Below, one piece after another: positions 1 to 11,776 of a DNA stretch of 64,000 nt. Origin of the DNA: Bog-752 sp963799395. GTDB lineage: Bacteria > Actinomycetota > Thermoleophilia > UBA2241. How positions within the stretch are numbered: the first letter of the stretch is position 1; every line of letters starts with the position of its first letter. Position numbers and translations under genes: made by a program. The stretch covers positions 15,656-79,655 of the forward strand of contig CAWCWZ010000039.1 of the NCBI GenBank assembly GCA_963799395.1. Reading direction: 5' to 3'. A model generated the notes under the pieces. That model searched no databases and was not told where the DNA came from. It saw nothing but the letters and a program-made list of their open reading frames with translations.

Positions 1-3405
<3,405 letters not shown>

Positions 3406-3420
3406 ACCGCTCCGTGGGGA

Positions 3421-3462
3421 CGGGCGGATGGTGAGGCGCCGAGGCGCCTTGCCATCCGCCCG
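3421..3462 (+). terminator. Hairpin between rpoC and rpsL
   Basis: Positions 3421-3440 pair with 3443-3462 through about 20 bp (two G-T pairs) around a tiny loop, with no T-run after it. It lies 15 nt after the rpoC stop and is probably a U-tract-less terminator or attenuator. Its 3' arm contains the -35 box of the rpsL promoter. Confidence 0.7.
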
Positions 3463-3478
3463 TGAACCTTGGTAGACT
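3449..3478 (+). promoter_or_regulatory. Promoter for rpsL (str operon)
   Basis: TTGCCA at 3449-3454 and TAGACT at 3473-3478 are separated by 18 nt, giving a predicted start near 3485 and a leader of about 45 nt before the rpsL ATG at 3531. The -35 box is embedded in the hairpin stem that ends rpoC. Confidence 0.65.
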
Positions 3479-3530
3479 ACGCGACTGCCGTCCGCAGGGC
3501 GGCGTCGCCGACGACAATCAGGAAGGTTGC

Positions 3531-3896
3531 ATGGCCACGATCAACCAACTCGTGCGCAAAGGCCGCGAGAGCAAGATCAAGCGGGGCAAGACCCCGGCAC
3601 TCAAGGCATCGCCGCAGAAGCGAGGCGTCTGTACGCGTGTCTACACCCACACGCCCAAGAAGCCCAACTCCGCTCTGCGCAAGGTCGCGCGCGTTCGGCT
3701 GACCAACGGCATCGAGGTCACGACCTATATACCGGGCATCGGCCACAACCTGCAGGAGCACTCCGTGGTGCTCGTCCGTGGCGGGCGCGTCAAAGACCTC
3801 CCGGGTGTGCGCTACAAGATCATCCGCGGCTCCCTCGACACGGCCGGCGTCGCCGACCGCAAGAAGGCCCGCTCCAAATACGGCGCGAAGTCGTAG
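3531..3896 (+). CDS. rpsL: 30S ribosomal protein S12
   Basis: Decoding-centre protein of the small subunit, 121 residues, the usual short form. The start MATINQLVRKGR is chosen because it matches the conserved S12 N-terminus and follows GGAAGG. The conserved KKPNSALRKVARVRL and the PGVRYKIIRG segment are present; the lysines that are mutated in streptomycin resistance (KKPNSAL and the later GGRVKDLPG region) are wild type. It is the first gene after the rpoC hairpin and starts the str operon with rpsG 15 nt downstream. Confidence 0.98.
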   Translation: MATINQLVRKGRESKIKRGKTPALKASPQKRGVCTRVYTHTPKKPNSALRKVARVRLTNGIEVTTYIPGIGHNLQEHSVVLVRGGRVKDLPGVRYKIIRGSLDTAGVADRKKARSKYGAKS

Positions 3897-3911
3897 GGAA
3901 GGGGAGCTGTC

Positions 3912-4382
3912 ATGCCACGCCGCGGCACCATCACCCGCAGAGAGGTCCTGCCCGACCCGGTCTACAACAACAAGCTGGTCACACAGGTCATCAACAAGGT
4001 CCTGCTCGACGGCAAGAAGTCCGTCGCCGAAGGTATCGTCCACGACGCCCTCGAGATCGTCCGCTCGCGTACCGGCCGCGACCCCGTCGAGGTGCTGCAA
4101 GAGGCCATCCAGGCCCTCACGCCGCACCTCGAGGTGCGCAGCCGCCGGGTCGGCGGCGCCACCTATCAGGTGCCCGTCGAAGTGCCCGGGCGCCGCGCTC
4201 GCACGCTGGCGATCCGCTGGCTGGTCACCTTTGCCCGCGATCGTCGCGAGAAGGTCATGGCCGAGCGCCTCGCGGGCGAGATCCTCGACGCCCTCGCCGG
4301 CCAGGGCGGGGCCTTCAAGAAGAAGGACGACATCTTCCGCATGGCCCAGGCAAACAAGGCGTTCGCCCACTACCGGTGGTAG
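3912..4382 (+). CDS. rpsG: 30S ribosomal protein S7
   Basis: Primary 16S rRNA-binding protein that organises the head of the small subunit, 156 residues (typical length). It begins MPRRGTITRREVLPDP with the characteristic LPDPVYNNKLV block and ends AHYRW, the standard S7 C-terminus. GGGAAGGGGAG upstream of the ATG is a good ribosome-binding site. It lies between rpsL and fusA as in nearly all bacteria. Confidence 0.98.
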   Translation: MPRRGTITRREVLPDPVYNNKLVTQVINKVLLDGKKSVAEGIVHDALEIVRSRTGRDPVEVLQEAIQALTPHLEVRSRRVGGATYQVPVEVPGRRARTLAIRWLVTFARDRREKVMAERLAGEILDALAGQGGAFKKKDDIFRMAQANKAFAHYRW

Positions 4383-4472
4383 ACGCCTTGTGCTTCTGAG
4401 CATCGTCTAGGTCCCAGAGCGCCCTCGCGGCGCGAGAGACGGCAAACCCCGACCCGAGCAGATGAGCTGAGC

Positions 4473-6569
4473 TTGACTACGACCACCGCTGCACGACGCC
4501 AGTTCACCATCGACAAGACGCGCAACATCGGCATCATGGCCCACATCGATGCCGGCAAGACGACGACCACCGAACGCATTCTCTACTACACCGGTAAGAC
4601 GCACAAGATGGGCGAGGTGCACGAGGGCGCGGCGGTGATGGACTGGATGCAGCAGGAACAGGAGCGCGGCATCACCATCACCTCGGCGGCGACGACCTGC
4701 GACTGGCGCGACATGCGCATCAACATCATAGACACGCCCGGGCACGTGGACTTCACGGTCGAAGTCGAACGCAGCCTGCGGGTCCTCGACGGCGCGATCG
4801 CCCTGTTCTGTTCGGTGGGCGGCGTCGAGCCGCAGTCCGAAACGGTCTGGCGCCAGGCCGACAAGTACGGCATCCCGCGCATCGGCTACATCAACAAGAT
4901 GGACCGCATCGGCGCCGACTTCTTCCGCGGCGTCGACATGATGATCGAGCGCCTCGGCGCCCGGCCGGTGCCCTTGCAGGTGCCGATCGGTCGCGAAGCC
5001 GACTTCCAGGGCGTCGTCGACCTCGTGACGATGCAGGCCATGGTCTGGACCGACGAGCTCGGCACGGCGTGGGAGACGGTCCCCGTCCCCGACGACCTGG
5101 TGGAGCTTGCCGACGACTATCGCCACCGCCTGATCGAAGCCGTCGCCGACCACAGCGACGAGGTCACGGTCGCCTACCTCGAGGGCCGCGAGATAGACCC
5201 CGACATGCTGCGGGCCGCCATCCGCAAGGCCACCCTCGACGCCTCCATCACCCCGGTGCTGTGCGGCTCGAGCTTCAAGAACAAGGGCGTCCAGCCGCTG
5301 CTCGATGCGGTCGTCGACTATCTGCCGTCGCCGCTCGACGTGCTGCCCGTTCACGGCCTGTCGCCGAGCGGCGCCGACCTGGTGCGCGAGCCCGACGACG
5401 CCGAGCCCTTCGCGGCCCTCGCTTTCAAGGTCATGACCGACCCGTACGTCGGCAAGCTCACGTACTTTCGCATCTACTCCGGCCGGCTCGACGCCGGCTC
5501 CTACGTCTTCAACTCGACGAAGGACCGCAAGGAGCGCATCAGCCGCCTGCTGCGCATGCACGCCAACCACCGCGAAGACGCCGAGGCGATGTTCGCCGGC
5601 GAGCTCGGCGCCGCCGTGGGCCTCAAGTTCACCGGCACCGGCGACACGCTCTGCGCCCAGCACCAGCCGATCGTCCTCGAGTCCATGGTCTTCCCCGAGC
5701 CCGTCATCTCGGTGGCCATCGAGCCCAAGACCAAAGCCGACGAAGACAAGCTTTCCGCCTCGCTCGCGCGCCTCGCCGAAGAAGACCCCACGTTCCGGGT
5801 CGTCTCCGACGAAGAGACCGGCCAGACGGTCATCTCCGGCATGGGCGAGCTGCACCTCGAGATCATCGTCGACCGGCTGCTGCGCGAGTTCCGCGTCGAC
5901 GCCAACGTCGGCAGGCCCCAGGTCGCCTACCGCGAGACCATCCGCAAGCCGGCCGACAAGGTCGTCGGCAGGTTCGTGCGCCAGACCGGCGGACGCGGGC
6001 AGTACGGCCACGTCGTGATCGAGATCGAGCCGAACGAGCCCGGGGCCGGCTACGAGTTCGAGAGCCGCATCATGGGCGGCGCCATTCCCCGCGACTACGT
6101 TCCGGCGGTCGACCAGGGTATCCAGGAGGCGATGACCACTGGCGTGCTGGCCGGCTACCCCATGGTCGACGTCAAGGTGCGGCTGGTCGACGGCTCGTAC
6201 CACGAAGTCGACTCGTCCGAGCTCGCGTTCAAGATCGCCGGCTCGCTGGCGCTCAAGGAGGGCGCCCGCAAGGCCCGGCCGGTGCTCCTCGAACCCGTGT
6301 CCGCGGTCGAGGTCGTCACCCCGGCGGAGTTCATGGGCGACGTCATGGGCGACCTCAACTCGAGGCGCGGCCACGTCGACGGCATGGAGCAGCGCGGCAA
6401 CGCCCACGTGATCGGCGCCACGGTGCCGCTGTCGACGATGTTCGGCTATGCGACCGACCTGCGTTCCATGACCCAGGGTCGCGCCACCTACACCATGCAG
6501 TTCAAGCACTACGCCGAGGTGCCGTCGAGCATCGCGGCCGAGATCGTGGCAAGGGTCAAAGGGGTCTGA
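4473..6569 (+). CDS. fusA: Translation elongation factor G
   Basis: Ribosomal translocase GTPase, 698 residues. The GTPase motifs are clear: G1 AHIDAGKTTTTE, G3 DTPGHVDF, G4 NKMD, followed by domain II, the RQTGGRGQYGHV region of domain IV and the C-terminal domain V. The TTG start (MTTTTAARRQFTIDK) gives the normal N-terminus; the ribosome-binding site is weak. A 90-nt leader separates it from rpsG. The opposite strand carries a very long open frame across this gene, which is a GC-bias shadow. Confidence 0.98.
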   Translation: MTTTTAARRQFTIDKTRNIGIMAHIDAGKTTTTERILYYTGKTHKMGEVHEGAAVMDWMQQEQERGITITSAATTCDWRDMRINIIDTPGHVDFTVEVERSLRVLDGAIALFCSVGGVEPQSETVWRQADKYGIPRIGYINKMDRIGADFFRGVDMMIERLGARPVPLQVPIGREADFQGVVDLVTMQAMVWTDELGTAWETVPVPDDLVELADDYRHRLIEAVADHSDEVTVAYLEGREIDPDMLRAAIRKATLDASITPVLCGSSFKNKGVQPLLDAVVDYLPSPLDVLPVHGLSPSGADLVREPDDAEPFAALAFKVMTDPYVGKLTYFRIYSGRLDAGSYVFNSTKDRKERISRLLRMHANHREDAEAMFAGELGAAVGLKFTGTGDTLCAQHQPIVLESMVFPEPVISVAIEPKTKADEDKLSASLARLAEEDPTFRVVSDEETGQTVISGMGELHLEIIVDRLLREFRVDANVGRPQVAYRETIRKPADKVVGRFVRQTGGRGQYGHVVIEIEPNEPGAGYEFESRIMGGAIPRDYVPAVDQGIQEAMTTGVLAGYPMVDVKVRLVDGSYHEVDSSELAFKIAGSLALKEGARKARPVLLEPVSAVEVVTPAEFMGDVMGDLNSRRGHVDGMEQRGNAHVIGATVPLSTMFGYATDLRSMTQGRATYTMQFKHYAEVPSSIAAEIVARVKGV

Positions 6570-6580
6570 CGTGGCTTCGT

Positions 6581-6610
6581 TTGCCCTTGCCGAACCGGAT
6601 TGTGTATACT
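6581..6610 (+). promoter_or_regulatory. Promoter for tuf
   Basis: TTGCCC at 6581-6586 and TATACT at 6605-6610 with 18-nt spacing, starting 11 nt after the fusA stop. The AT-rich -10 box stands out in GC-rich DNA. It would give tuf its own transcript with a leader of about 100 nt. Confidence 0.75.
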
Positions 6611-6611
6611 G

Positions 6612-6657
6612 CCAGTCTTGCGGTCGGGCAGGCTTCCTCGCCGCGACCGTCGACTGG
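6612..6657 (+). promoter_or_regulatory. Hairpin in the tuf leader
   Basis: CGGTCG-GGC (6621-6629) pairs with GCC-G-CGACCG (6640-6649) around a pyrimidine-rich loop; outer CCAGTC/GACTGG arms (6612-6617, 6652-6657) extend the symmetry but partly precede the predicted transcription start. No riboswitch class is recognised. Confidence 0.4.
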
Positions 6658-6715
6658 GTATCACGTCCCCCTGAGTGACCATTGCCTTCGGGTGCCGGGA
6701 TAAAGGAGTAAGTAC

Positions 6716-7925
6716 ATGGCAAAGCAGAAGTTCGACCGCAGCAAGCCACACATGAACGTGGGCACCATCGGGCACGTCGACCACGGCAAGACGACCCTTA
6801 CTGCGGCGATCACGCTTGTACTCCATAACCGCGGGGTCGGCAACACCCAGTACGTCGCCTTCGACCAGATCGACAAGGCCCCCGAGGAGCGCGAGCGGGG
6901 CATCACGATCGCTACCGCTCACGTCGAGTACGAGACCGAGAATCGCCACTACGCGCACGTCGACTGCCCCGGTCACGCCGACTACATCAAGAACATGATC
7001 ACCGGCGCCGCGCAGATGGACGCCGCGATCCTCGTCGTGGGCGCCGACGACGGCCCCATGCCGCAGACGCGTGAGCACATCCTGCTGGCCCATCAGGTCA
7101 ACGTACCGAACATCATCGTCTACCTGAACAAGGTCGACCTCCTCGACGACCCCGAGCTCCTCGAGCTCGTCGAGATGGAGGTCCGCGAGCTGCTCTCCGA
7201 CAACGACTTCCCGGGCGACGAGATCCCGGTCATCTCGGGCTCGGCCCTCAAGGCCCTCGAGTGCGGTTGCGGCAAGGACGACTGCGAGTGGTGCTCGTCC
7301 ATCCTGCAGCTCACCAAGGCGCTCGACGAGTACCTTCCCCAGCCTGTGCGCGACGTCGACAAGCCGTTCCTCATGCCGGTCGAAGACGTCTTCACCATCA
7401 CTGGCCGCGGCACCGTCGCCACCGGGCGCGTCGACCGCGGCAAGATCAAGGTCGGCGAAGAGGTCGAGCTCGATCGGCATGCAGGAGAAGAGCCAGAAGA
7501 CCGTCGTGACGGGCGTCGAGATGTTCCGCAAGCTGCTCGACGAAGGCGTCGCCGGCGACAACATCGGCATCCTGCTGCGCGGCACCAAGCGCGAAGAGGT
7601 CGAGCGTGGCATGGTCGCCGCCAAGCCGGGCAGCATCACGCCGCACACCCACTTCAAGGCCCAGGTCTACGTGCTGTCCAAGGACGAAGGCGGCCGTCAC
7701 ACGCCGTTCTTCAACGGCTACCGCCCGCAGTTCTACTTCCGCACCACCGACGTCACCGGCGTGATCACCCTCGAAGAGGGCGTCGAGATGGTCATGCCGG
7801 GCGACAACACGGTCATGGAGGTCAAGCTCATCACGCCGATCGCCATGGAAGAAGGCCTGCGGATCGCCATCCGCGAAGGCGGCCGCACCGTGGGCGCCGG
7901 CGCGATCTCGGAGATCATCGCCTGA
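6716..7925 (+). CDS. tuf: Elongation factor Tu (one frameshift)
   Basis: GTPase that delivers aminoacyl-tRNA to the ribosome. The first frame runs from MAKQKFDRSKPHMNVG with G1 GHVDHGKTT, DCPGHADY and NKVD; domains II-III continue in the next frame from MQEKSQKTVVTG to AISEIIA. The shift is explained by one inserted A at 7473: removing it restores VGEEVELVGMQEKSQK. AGGAG precedes the ATG. Unusual: residues 183-193 form a Cys-rich insertion (C-G-C-G-K-D-D-C-E-W-C) near the end of domain I where E. coli has none. The gene must be functional in the organism, so the shift is probably an error. Confidence 0.95.
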
Positions 7926-7946
7926 CGGGCGTCAGGTCATTCAGTG

Positions 7947-7983
7947 GCCGGGCGTGTCCGCGCAAGACACGGACACGCCCGGC
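7947..7983 (+). terminator. Hairpin after tuf
   Basis: A perfect 14-bp GC-rich stem (7947-7960 with 7970-7983) around a 9-nt loop, 21 nt after the tuf stop and with no U-tract. It ends 27 nt before rpsJ and probably separates the tuf and S10 transcripts. Confidence 0.65.
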
Positions 7984-8010
7984 TGCGTGAACAAGACAAG
8001 AAGGCGAGAG

Positions 8011-8319
8011 TTGGCTCAGCAGAAGATACGCATCAGGTTGAAGTCCTACGATCACGAGCTGATCGAACGCAGCGCGCAGTCGATCGTCGAGACGGCGCAG
8101 CGCAGTGGGGCCACGATCTCCGGTCCGGTGCCGTTGCCGACCGAGAAGAACGTGTACTGCGTCATCAAGAGTCCGTTCAAAGACAAGGACTCTCGCGAGC
8201 ACTTCGAGATCCGCACCCACAAGCGGCTCATCGACATCCATCAGCCGACCCCCAAGACGGTCGATCAGCTCATGCGGCTCGACCTCCCGGCCGGCGTCCA
8301 CATCGAGATCAAGCTGTAG
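8011..8319 (+). CDS. rpsJ: 30S ribosomal protein S10
   Basis: Small-subunit head protein and NusB partner in antitermination, 102 residues. The TTG start at 8011 (MAQQKIRIRLKSYDHELIE) is preferred over an in-frame GTG 57 nt upstream because it gives the family's normal N-terminus and length; GGCGAGAG precedes it, and the upstream part is occupied by the tuf hairpin. It is the first gene of the S10 operon, with rplC 4 nt downstream. Confidence 0.96.
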   Translation: MAQQKIRIRLKSYDHELIERSAQSIVETAQRSGATISGPVPLPTEKNVYCVIKSPFKDKDSREHFEIRTHKRLIDIHQPTPKTVDQLMRLDLPAGVHIEIKL

Positions 8320-8323
8320 TGGC

Positions 8324-8938
8324 ATGAACGGCATCATCGGCAAGAAGCTCGGCATGACCCAGCTGTTCGACGACAACGGCAACCGTATCGCGGTGACCGT
8401 CGTCGAAGCCGGGCCCTGCACGGTCACGCAGGTGCGCACCACCGAGAGCGACGGCTACGCCGCGGTCCAGCTGGCGTTCGAGGACTGCAAGGACAAGCAG
8501 CTCACGAAGGCCGAGCTGGGCCACCTCAAGAAGGCCGGCCTCAAGCACGGCAAGCGCCACCTCGCCGAGATCCGTGGCATGGCCGACCTCAAGGTCGGTG
8601 ACACCGTCACTGTCGAGGCCTTCGAAGACGGCCAGCACGTGAGCGTGACCGGCGTCTCCAAGGGCAAGGGCTTCCAGGGCACGGTGAAGCGTCACAACTT
8701 CGGCCGCGGGCCCGAGACTCACGGCTCGCACAACATCCGCCAGCCGGGCTCGATCGGCGCCAGCGCCTACCCGAGCCGGGTCTTCAAGGGCAAGCGCATG
8801 TCCGGGCACATGGGCGACGAGCGGGTCACCCAGCGCGGCCTGCGGGTCGTGGCGCGCGACCCCGACAACAACATCCTGCTCATCAAGGGCGCCGTGCCGG
8901 GCGCGACCAACTCCGTCGTCATCGTCAAGGGTAGCTAG
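8324..8938 (+). CDS. rplC: 50S ribosomal protein L3
   Basis: Large-subunit assembly initiator protein, 204 residues. It starts MNGIIGKKLGMTQLFDD and carries the conserved central loop GRGPETHGSHNIRQPGSIGA that reaches toward the peptidyl transferase centre. Its ATG follows the rpsJ stop closely, consistent with translational coupling. Length and order are standard. Confidence 0.97.
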   Translation: MNGIIGKKLGMTQLFDDNGNRIAVTVVEAGPCTVTQVRTTESDGYAAVQLAFEDCKDKQLTKAELGHLKKAGLKHGKRHLAEIRGMADLKVGDTVTVEAFEDGQHVSVTGVSKGKGFQGTVKRHNFGRGPETHGSHNIRQPGSIGASAYPSRVFKGKRMSGHMGDERVTQRGLRVVARDPDNNILLIKGAVPGATNSVVIVKGS

Positions 8939-8940
8939 CC

Positions 8941-10008
8941 GTGGCCGACGAGCAAGACAAGACTCAGAACCCCGCCGCAGTCGAAGGCGCGGCCGACAAG
9001 GCCGACAAGGACAAGGCCAAGCCGGCGCGCGCGCCGCGCAAGCCGGCCGCCAAGCCGCCGGCCAAGAAGCCCGCCAAGGCCGCCGCGCAGTCGCCGGCGA
9101 GCGCCGATTCGCAGAGCGAGGCGGCCGCCGCGGCTGCGGCAGCGCCGGCCAAGCCGGCTCGCCGTCGCGCCAAGCCTGCCGCCGACGCCGCCGAGGCGAT
9201 CCCCGCCGAGGCGACCACCGGCGAGGCGACCGCGAAGGCGGACCCCGCCAAGCCCGCTCGCAAGCGGGCGGCCGCCGGCACGGCCGTCGCGCCGGCCCGC
9301 GCAGCGGCCAAGGGCGCTTCGGCCCCCGCCAAGCCCGCAAAGGTCAAGGCCGCGCCGCCGGTCGACCGCGCCGCGGTGCGGCTGGCTCCCGACGAGCGCG
9401 TCGCGCTCGTGGTCGACGCCGACGGCAAGCGCGTCGACGAGGTCAAGCTCAGTGTGGAGCGGTTCGGGCTCGCGCCCGACATCAATCTTCTGCACCTCGC
9501 GGTGCGCGCCGAACAGGCCGCCCGTCGCCGGGGCACCGCGTCCACCAAGACGCGCGGCGAGATCTCCGGCTCCACCGCCAAGCTGTACCGGCAGAAGGGC
9601 ACCGGCCGCGCTCGCGCCGGCTCGGTCAAGTCGCCGACGCGTTCGGGGGGCGGCGCCGCCTTCGGGCCAAAGCCGCGCTCGTACGAGATCAAGATCAACC
9701 GCAAGGCCGCGCACAAGGCGCTCACCATGGCTCTGTCCGACCGCGCCGAAGGCGGCGGCATCTTCGTGGCCCGTGGGCTCGAGCTCGAGGCGCCGTCAAC
9801 GGCGACCGTCAACGAGCTGCTGATGAACCTCGACATCCCGGCCCCGGTGCTGGTCGTCACCGACGACGAGCCGGTGGTCGCCCGGTCGGTGCGCAACCTG
9901 CGCTACGCCGAGACCGGCGAGGCGCGCCGTCTCTCGGTGGAGCAGGTGCTGCGCAACCGTTCCATCGTGGTGACCGAAAAGGCGCTCTCCGTCCTGACTG
10001 GAGCATGA
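8941..10008 (+). CDS. rplD: 50S ribosomal protein L4 with long N-terminal tail
   Basis: L4 lines the polypeptide exit tunnel. The conserved core begins around residue 141 and contains KLYRQKGTGRARAGS and the SGGGAAFGPKPR loop. The preceding 140 residues are low complexity, dominated by Ala, Lys, Pro and Arg (repeats such as KPAKKPAK) with an all-Ala run near residues 61-68, so the protein is 355 residues against about 205 in most bacteria. The GTG start 2 nt after rplC opens the extension in frame without any stop, so it appears genuinely translated. A later start cannot be excluded from sequence alone. Confidence 0.93.
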   Translation: MADEQDKTQNPAAVEGAADKADKDKAKPARAPRKPAAKPPAKKPAKAAAQSPASADSQSEAAAAAAAAPAKPARRRAKPAADAAEAIPAEATTGEATAKADPAKPARKRAAAGTAVAPARAAAKGASAPAKPAKVKAAPPVDRAAVRLAPDERVALVVDADGKRVDEVKLSVERFGLAPDINLLHLAVRAEQAARRRGTASTKTRGEISGSTAKLYRQKGTGRARAGSVKSPTRSGGGAAFGPKPRSYEIKINRKAAHKALTMALSDRAEGGGIFVARGLELEAPSTATVNELLMNLDIPAPVLVVTDDEPVVARSVRNLRYAETGEARRLSVEQVLRNRSIVVTEKALSVLTGA

Positions 10009-10298
10009 CCATGGTCGACGCCGAAAAGATCGTCATCAGGCCGATCATCTCAGAGAAGAGCTACGCCCAGATCGACCATCATCGGTATACCTTCGAGGTG
10101 CACCCAAAGGCTCACAAGACCGTGATCGCCCAGGCGGTCGAACAGCTCTTCAACGTCAAGGTCCTCGGCGTGTCGACCTCGCACGTGCGGCCCAAGCCCA
10201 AGCGGCGCGGCTGGACGGCCGGTCGCAACGCGGCCTGGAAGAAAGCCGTCGTGCAGCTGTCGCCGACCGACAAGATCGAATTCTTCGAGGGCAGGTAA
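10005..10298 (+). CDS. rplW: 50S ribosomal protein L23
   Basis: Exit-tunnel rim protein that docks trigger factor and SRP, 97 residues. Begins MTMVDAEKIVIRPIISEKS; an alternative ATG lies two codons later. The start overlaps the rplD stop (ATGA-type overlap), implying coupling. It ends just ahead of rplB, whose ATG shares the A of this gene's TAA. Confidence 0.97.
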   Translation: MTMVDAEKIVIRPIISEKSYAQIDHHRYTFEVHPKAHKTVIAQAVEQLFNVKVLGVSTSHVRPKPKRRGWTAGRNAAWKKAVVQLSPTDKIEFFEGR

Positions 10299-11137
10299 TG
10301 GGCATCAAGAGCTACAAACCGACCTCCCCCGGCCGCCGCTTCATGACGACCGAGAGCTTCGACGAGGTCACGCGCTCCGAACCCGAACGCTCGCTCGTCG
10401 AGCCGGTCACGCGCAAGGGCGGCCGCAACAACAACGGTCGCCTCACCACGCGTCACCAGGGCGGCGGCCACAAGCGCCGCTACCGGGTGATCGACTTCAA
10501 GCGCGACAAGGACGGCGTGCCGGCCAAGGTGGCCCAGATCGAGTACGACCCGAACCGCTCGGCGCGGATCGCCCTGCTGCACTACGCCGACGGCGAGAAG
10601 CGCTACATCGTCGCTCCGCAGGGTCTCAAGGTCGGCGACGTGGTCGAGTCGGGGCCCAACGCCGACATCAAGCCGGGCAACGCCCTGCCGCTCGAATCCA
10701 TCCCGACCGGCACCACGATCCACAACATCGAGCTCCACCCCGGGCGCGGCGCCCAGTTCGTGCGCAGCGCCGGCACGAGCGCCCAGCTCCAGGCCAAAGA
10801 AAAGGGCTACGGGGTCGTCCGCATGCCCTCCAGCGAGCTGCGCCGCATCAGCCTGGCCTGCCGGGCGACGGTCGGCGAGGTCGGTAACTCCGACCACTCG
10901 AACATCGACGGCGGCAAGGCCGGACGCACGCGCTGGCGCGGCGTCCGCCCGACCGTGCGCGGCACGGCCATGAACCCGGTCGACCATCCGCACGGCGGCG
11001 GCGAGGGCAAGACCACGGCCGGGCGCCATCCGGTCACACCGTGGGGCGTGCCGACGCTCGGCTACCGCACGAGGACCAAGAACAAGCGTTCCGACTCGTA
11101 CATCATCCGCGGCCGCAAGCGCGGCAAGCATTCGTGA
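10298..11137 (+). CDS. rplB: 50S ribosomal protein L2
   Basis: Core large-subunit protein required for peptidyl transferase activity, 279 residues (typical). Starts MGIKSYKPTSPGRR; the conserved GGGHKRRYRVIDF block and the C-terminal NPVDHPHGGGEGKT segment with its functionally important His are intact. Overlaps the rplW stop by one base. Confidence 0.98.
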   Translation: MGIKSYKPTSPGRRFMTTESFDEVTRSEPERSLVEPVTRKGGRNNNGRLTTRHQGGGHKRRYRVIDFKRDKDGVPAKVAQIEYDPNRSARIALLHYADGEKRYIVAPQGLKVGDVVESGPNADIKPGNALPLESIPTGTTIHNIELHPGRGAQFVRSAGTSAQLQAKEKGYGVVRMPSSELRRISLACRATVGEVGNSDHSNIDGGKAGRTRWRGVRPTVRGTAMNPVDHPHGGGEGKTTAGRHPVTPWGVPTLGYRTRTKNKRSDSYIIRGRKRGKHS

Positions 11138-11153
11138 GGCAGGAGGAAGCCTC

Positions 11154-11432
11154 TTGAGCAGGTCAGCGAAGAAGGGTCCGTTCGTCGACGAGCGCCTGTT
11201 GCGACGCATCACCGAGATGAACCAGGCCGGCCAGAAGCGCATGGTCAAGACGTGGTCGCGTTCCTCGACCGTCTTTCCCGAGATGGTCGGTCACACGATC
11301 GCCGTCCACGACGGTCGCAAGCACGTACCCATCTTCATCAGCGAATCCATGGTCGGGCACAAGCTCGGTGAGTTCGCGCTCACGCGCACCTTCCGCGGGC
11401 ACGTCAAGAGCGACCGGTCGGCGAGACGCTAA
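11154..11432 (+). CDS. rpsS: 30S ribosomal protein S19
   Basis: Small-subunit head protein contacting S13 and tRNA, 92 residues. TTG start (MSRSAKKGPFVDERLL) preceded by a perfect AGGAGG at 11141-11146. Conserved HNGRKHVP-like segment appears here as HDGRKHVPIFISESMVGHKLGEF. Standard place between rplB and rplV. Confidence 0.97.
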   Translation: MSRSAKKGPFVDERLLRRITEMNQAGQKRMVKTWSRSSTVFPEMVGHTIAVHDGRKHVPIFISESMVGHKLGEFALTRTFRGHVKSDRSARR

Positions 11433-11434
11433 GC

Positions 11435-11776
11435 ATGGCGGTCAGGGCACAAGCCAAATACGTGCGCATGTCGCCGCGCAAGGTCCGCGAGGTCGTCGAC
11501 CTCATCCGCGGCAAGTCGGTCGCCGACGCGCGCACCACGCTGGTGTTCGCCAATCGCAGCGCCTCCGGCATCGTCGCCAAGGTCCTGAACTCGGCCGTGG
11601 CCAACGCCGAGAACAACAACAACCTGGCGGCCGACGACCTCTACGTCAAAGAGGCCTACGTCGACGAAGGCCCAACCCTCAAGCGCTGGAAGTTCCGCGC
11701 CATGGGCCGGGTCAACCGGATCCGCAAGCGCAGCAGTCACATCACCATCGCCGTCGACGAAAGGAAGCGGTCGTAG
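11435..11776 (+). CDS. rplV: 50S ribosomal protein L22
   Basis: Exit-tunnel protein, 113 residues. It starts MAVRAQAKYVRMSPRKVREV and contains the extended beta-hairpin region (GPTLKRWKFRAMGRVNRIRKR) that reaches into the tunnel and is the site of macrolide-resistance changes; nothing abnormal is seen. The stop overlaps the rpsC GTG. Confidence 0.97.
   Translation: MAVRAQAKYVRMSPRKVREVVDLIRGKSVADARTTLVFANRSASGIVAKVLNSAVANAENNNNLAADDLYVKEAYVDEGPTLKRWKFRAMGRVNRIRKRSSHITIAVDERKRS

Noticed and set aside
4407..6749. A 780-codon open frame on the minus strand across fusA
   Set aside because: fusA on the plus strand is complete and highly conserved. The minus frame is His/Asp/Ala-rich with no known motif, and arises from GC-rich third positions.
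7470..7480. Programmed frameshifting in tuf (and similarly secY, rpoA, prs)
   Set aside because: No slippery heptamer, pseudoknot or Shine-Dalgarno-like stimulator is present, the sites are unrelated, and each is repaired by removing one base. EF-Tu is not known to need frameshifting.
7954..8010. Longer start for S10 at a GTG 57 nt upstream
   Set aside because: It would run through the tuf terminator hairpin and add 19 residues absent from S10 proteins. The TTG at 8011 gives the normal N-terminus.
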